The notes under the pieces are model-generated. The model saw nothing but the letters and a program-made list of their open reading frames with translations. It did no database searches and was not told where the DNA came from. Both the position numbers and the translations under genes were made by a program. 11,980 bases of DNA, from positions 1 to 11,980 of the forward strand of contig CAKUYO010000054.1 in the NCBI GenBank assembly GCA_934716995.1, given 5' to 3'. This DNA comes from an uncultured Bacteroidales bacterium. Its GTDB lineage: Bacteria > Bacteroidota > Bacteroidia > Bacteroidales > Paludibacteraceae. Below, piece by piece: positions 10,351 through 11,980 of the stretch. The stretch's first letter is position 1. The number at the start of each line of letters is the position of its first letter.

Positions 10351-10424
10351 ATGCACGAAGGTATTCGTGCATGATTATGATGATTAACGGATGTCAGATG
10401 ACACAAGCCGGGGCGAGGTTTGTG
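10348..10424. other. Hairpins between module 9 and promoter P12
   Basis: ATCATGCACGAA-GGTA-TTCGTGCATGAT (10348-10375) is a perfect 12-bp stem sharing bases with the last palindrome. GTCA-GA-TGAC (10393-10402) and CACAAGCC/GGTTTGTG (10402-10424, one G-U, loop GGGGCGA) follow. None has a U tract, so they are not ordinary terminators. This is the longest and most GC-rich spacer between a module and its promoter in the window. Confidence 0.6.
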
Positions 10425-10458
10425 CTAAAATAATTTTGAAAAAGTTTGTGTTTTACTA

Positions 10459-10487
10459 TTGACATTCTGCCTCCGATATGGTATCAT
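10459..10487 (+). promoter_or_regulatory. Sigma-A promoter P12
   Basis: TTGACA (10459-10464), a 17-bp spacer and TGG-TATCAT (10482-10487) are followed by ATAGTCACAGGG. CAGG-GAAAA-CCTG may form a small 5'-end hairpin. Confidence 0.9.
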
Positions 10488-10537
10488 ATAGTCACAGGGA
10501 AAACCTGATACATAATCTAAAAGGAGATGCGTACATA

Positions 10538-10807
10538 ATGAAGGTTACTTATGAGTTTAGTCTGCGCGACTTTAAGGCATGGAGCGGCGGTGCTGAAACC
10601 CTCAGAAAGATTGAGGAGTTCAACCTTGAGCATGATGGGGCGATGGAACAGGCCGAGCAGTACATTGAGGACTATCTGGGCGATGAGGCCACTGAAACCG
10701 AAGTCAACGACTTTCTGTGGTTTGAGGAAGATGCAATTCTTGATGCTATCGGCTATACCAGCGAAGATACCGTTGATGAGGACGGTTACGAAGAGGAGGA
10801 GTTCTAA
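10538..10807 (+). CDS. Acidic conserved-looking phage protein (89 aa)
   Basis: The start is ATG 10538, 11 bases after AAGGAG (10521-10526). Other ATGs upstream lie in the promoter or directly against the ribosome binding site. YEFSLRDFKAWSGG (5-18) and TETEVNDFLWFEEDAI (52-67) match the two ends of a small acidic protein that recurs in phages of Gram-positive bacteria: an F-x-L-R-D-F-x-x-W-S-G start and an E-T-E-x-N-D-x-x-W-F-E motif. I know it only as uncharacterised. The tail is almost all Asp/Glu. First of three coupled genes. Confidence 0.85.
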   Translation: MKVTYEFSLRDFKAWSGGAETLRKIEEFNLEHDGAMEQAEQYIEDYLGDEATETEVNDFLWFEEDAILDAIGYTSEDTVDEDGYEEEEF

Positions 10808-10808
10808 A

Positions 10809-10994
10809 ATGACTTACGACGAACAGAAAGCACTTGTCCCCGGCGACCGTGTTATTTTCCCGTGGTGTGAAACCGCCACTGTTACCAAATACCGCTTTTA
10901 CGGCACTATGCAGTGGTTCCCGGCCTTGCGTTTTGATGATGGCGAAGTCCTTCCGATGCACTCTTTCCGTCCTGAAGATATGACAAAACTGTGA
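10809..10994 (+). CDS. Hypothetical beta-rich protein (61 aa)
   Basis: ATG 10809 lies one base after the previous stop, with GAGGAGG inside the end of the upstream gene as ribosome binding site. The longer in-frame reading from 10551 is a shadow of that gene. It begins MTYDEQKALVPGDRVIFPWC. The string PGDRVIF, followed by ATVTKYRFYG and ALRFDDGEVLPMHSFRPEDM, looks like an SH3/KOW-type small barrel. It ends in TGA, which overlaps the next ribosome binding site. Function not recognised. Confidence 0.8.
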   Translation: MTYDEQKALVPGDRVIFPWCETATVTKYRFYGTMQWFPALRFDDGEVLPMHSFRPEDMTKL

Positions 10995-11001
10995 GGTGCT
11001 T

Positions 11002-11118
11002 ATGTACTGGATTATCAAAGACTATGGGTTTTTCTATCATGTGACTATCGCCACCGCTGTTCCGTTCTATGGTATGTTGCTCTGGCGCAAAGATGAATAC
11101 ATCGTTTTGAAGGGCTGA
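11002..11118 (+). CDS. Single-pass small membrane protein (38 aa)
   Basis: ATG 11002 follows GAGGTG by a few bases. It reads MYWIIKDYGFFYHVTIATAV, then PFYGMLLWRKDEYIVLKG. Residues 9-27 form one likely membrane helix, followed by a charged tail. The last codons and stop make up the 5' arm and loop of the terminator, as with mazF. It is too short for routine gene calls but is supported by coupling, ribosome binding site and terminator placement. Function unknown. Confidence 0.6.
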   Translation: MYWIIKDYGFFYHVTIATAVPFYGMLLWRKDEYIVLKG

Positions 11119-11136
11119 AAAGCCCTTCTTTCTTTT
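11109..11136 (+). terminator. Rho-independent terminator overlapping the 11002 gene
   Basis: GAAGGGCT-GAAA-AGCCCTTC (11109-11128) is followed by TTTCTTTT. The TGA stop (11116-11118) spans the stem-loop junction. Confidence 0.94.
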
Positions 11137-11282
11137 AGATTAAGAATATCATATTTGAATATCATGTCCTGTAACCGCATTAAATATCGTAGATATTGCA
11201 ATATCATAAATCTAAGAAGACGAGTTTGATTTTTGAATATCATATTTACAGTATTGAAATATCAAACCTATATTTGAATATC
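11129..11282. repeat. Intergenic module 10: five palindromes
   Basis: The left arm TTTCTTTTAGATT (11129-11141) is followed by CATATTTGAATATC (11150-11163), GATATTGCAATATC (11192-11205, perfect), GATTTTTGAATATC (11228-11241), AGTATTGAAATATC (11250-11263) and TATATTTGAATATC (11269-11282). AAATCTAAGAAG at 11208-11219 is a possible decayed right arm within it. Confidence 0.87.
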
Positions 11283-11324
11283 AATACTCTACCAAAGAAA
11301 ATAGAAAAAAATATAAATTCCCTA

Positions 11325-11352
11325 TTGACATTTTCTCAAAAGGTGGTATAAT
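11325..11352 (+). promoter_or_regulatory. Sigma-A promoter P13
   Basis: TTGACA (11325-11330), a 16-bp spacer and TGG-TATAAT (11347-11352) are followed by AGAATCACCGAAAGG. Confidence 0.9.
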
Positions 11353-11393
11353 AGAATCACCGAAAGGAACATAACAGATGGAGGTAACACATA

Positions 11394-11633
11394 ATGAATA
11401 CTGAGTTTGAAATCACAAAAGGCGACAACATGAAGTTTGGTCGGCTTGCAGATTATACAAAGTTTTATCGTGGTGACGATATGGCGGGCTACGAGATTTT
11501 TATGAAGCTCCCTGTTGTAAGTCGTGGTGCTGATTCTTATAACGCTATCAGCATACAGTACGGCTACCTCACGCGGTTTAATGATGAGGATGGTTGTGGC
11601 AAGGTCAGCAAAATTACGGCCTATGTTGATTAA
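11394..11633 (+). CDS. Hypothetical protein (79 aa)
   Basis: ATG 11394 follows GGAGGT and the recurring ACACATA spacer. It begins MNTEFEITKGDNMKFGRLAD. An internal ATG (M13) has only a weak AAAGGCGA upstream and is less likely to be the start. The middle FYRGDDMAGYEIFMKLPVV and the end KVSKITAYVD suggest a beta-rich fold. The stop is fused to the next ribosome binding site (TTAAGGAGG). Function not recognised. Confidence 0.85.
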   Translation: MNTEFEITKGDNMKFGRLADYTKFYRGDDMAGYEIFMKLPVVSRGADSYNAISIQYGYLTRFNDEDGCGKVSKITAYVD

Positions 11634-11646
11634 GGAGGTGATTAAG

Positions 11647-11892
11647 TTGGCTCATGACATACTGTTTACTGCGATTGTTCTTGCCTTGATTGTATGGGTA
11701 TTGAGCAAGAAACCCGGAACAAAGGAATATTTTTTTACAAATACTGTCGCCTATGGTGTTTGTGTTGGTATAAATATTTCGAGTATTATTATCAACGGCT
11801 TTAACTTCGTTGATGCAGTTCTTGGTGTTATTGGCATTATGCTCTGCATTTACAACTACGTTCACTATCAAAATTGTAACTGGAAATGGTAA
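11647..11892 (+). CDS. Small membrane protein, TTG start, about three helices (81 aa)
   Basis: No ATG fits. TTG 11647 lies 8 bases after a strong AAGGAGG (11632-11638), and the ATG 7 bases further on is in a frame that stops at once. Likely membrane segments are residues 4-20 (DILFTAIVLALIVWVLS), 33-50 (NTVAYGVCVGINISSIII) and 54-72 (FVDAVLGVIGIMLCIYNYV). The second and third are linked by only a few residues. The C-terminus ends in NCNWKW. It resembles many anonymous phage membrane proteins; no family is recognised. Confidence 0.72.
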   Translation: MAHDILFTAIVLALIVWVLSKKPGTKEYFFTNTVAYGVCVGINISSIIINGFNFVDAVLGVIGIMLCIYNYVHYQNCNWKW

Positions 11893-11906
11893 AGGGAGAA
11901 TCTAAA

Positions 11907-11980
11907 ATGAGTAATGTGTTTATCTCGCTCGTTCTGGTTATTGCCCTCGGTGTTCGTCTGGTCTTTGGTGACTCTCACAC
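11907..11980 (+). CDS. Membrane or exported protein, N-terminal part (cut by window end)
   Basis: ATG 11907 follows AGGGAG and GAATCTAAA. The 24 codons seen, beginning MSNVFISLVLVIALGVRLVF, show a hydrophobic stretch (4-20) that could be a signal anchor. It is coupled to the preceding membrane gene (14 bases apart). Nothing more can be said from this fragment. Confidence 0.6.
   Translation, partial: MSNVFISLVLVIALGVRLVFGDSH

Noticed and set aside
10201..10427. Long continuation of mazF if TGA were sense
   Set aside because: No TAA or TAG occurs for about 75 codons, but the stretch crosses a terminator and repeat module and contains several TGAs; it reflects the repeat sequence, not coding.
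705..11282. CRISPR array
   Set aside because: The 14-bp repeats are short, vary, occur in both orientations with irregular spacing and are separated by genes; no cas gene is present.
1..11980. Insertion sequences, transposases or integrase attachment sites
   Set aside because: No transposase or integrase motif and no target-site duplications were seen.

Overview
The window looks like the early, accessory part of a large bacteriophage (or phage-derived) genome infecting a Gram-positive, Clostridia/Bacillota-type host. The reasons are strong AGGAGG-type ribosome binding sites, near-consensus sigma-A promoters (TTGACA/T, 17-bp spacer, TATAAT), all genes on one strand, almost all genes under 150 codons and mostly unrecognisable, tRNA genes, and the end of an HNH homing endonuclease. 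I see no structural, packaging or replication gene. The host assignment is inference.

Layout. 1-193: C-terminus of an HNH endonuclease whose stop codon lies inside the next tRNA. 179-690: a tRNA(Ile-UAU)-like gene, a tRNA-Gly(UCC), tRNA-sized folded segments and a strong terminator. 690-4186: three short operons or monocistrons, including three tandem related genes (2169, 2544, 2941) and a gene with an RGR basic patch (3842). 4187-4835: about 650 bases of structured non-coding RNA with two tRNA-like cloverleaves, one with anticodon UCA (reads UGA), ending in a terminator. 4836-8808: further promoter-gene-terminator units, among them a probable ECF-transporter S component (6939) and a Cys-rich small protein (7775). 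8810-10222: five-gene operon ending in a clear MazF-type RNase toxin with no recognisable antitoxin. 10224-11980: two more operons with acidic small proteins and small membrane proteins, cut off at the window end. Several genes were placed by ribosome binding site rather than by a long ATG-initiated reading frame: TTG starts at 5312 and 11647, and short ATG genes at 1315, 8350, 11002 and 11907.

The most striking feature is the architecture. At least 13 strong promoters drive about 28 small genes. In nine intergenic regions a terminator is followed by copies of a 14-bp palindrome, GATATT-NN-AATATC, and then by a near-identical promoter. These regions are often bracketed by an inverted repeat (TTTCTTTTAGATT ... 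AATCTAAAAGAAA). Roughly 28 palindromes occur, all outside genes and usually upstream of a promoter. The layout resembles the SPO1 host-takeover module, the T4 early-promoter stem-loop cassettes and dispersed operators (stoperators) of mycobacteriophages. I suggest that it is a host-takeover island in which a phage DNA-binding dimer recognises the palindromes and controls many early promoters together. The MazF RNase and S component would be among the effectors. The promoter signals and repeats are read directly; the regulatory and takeover roles are inference.
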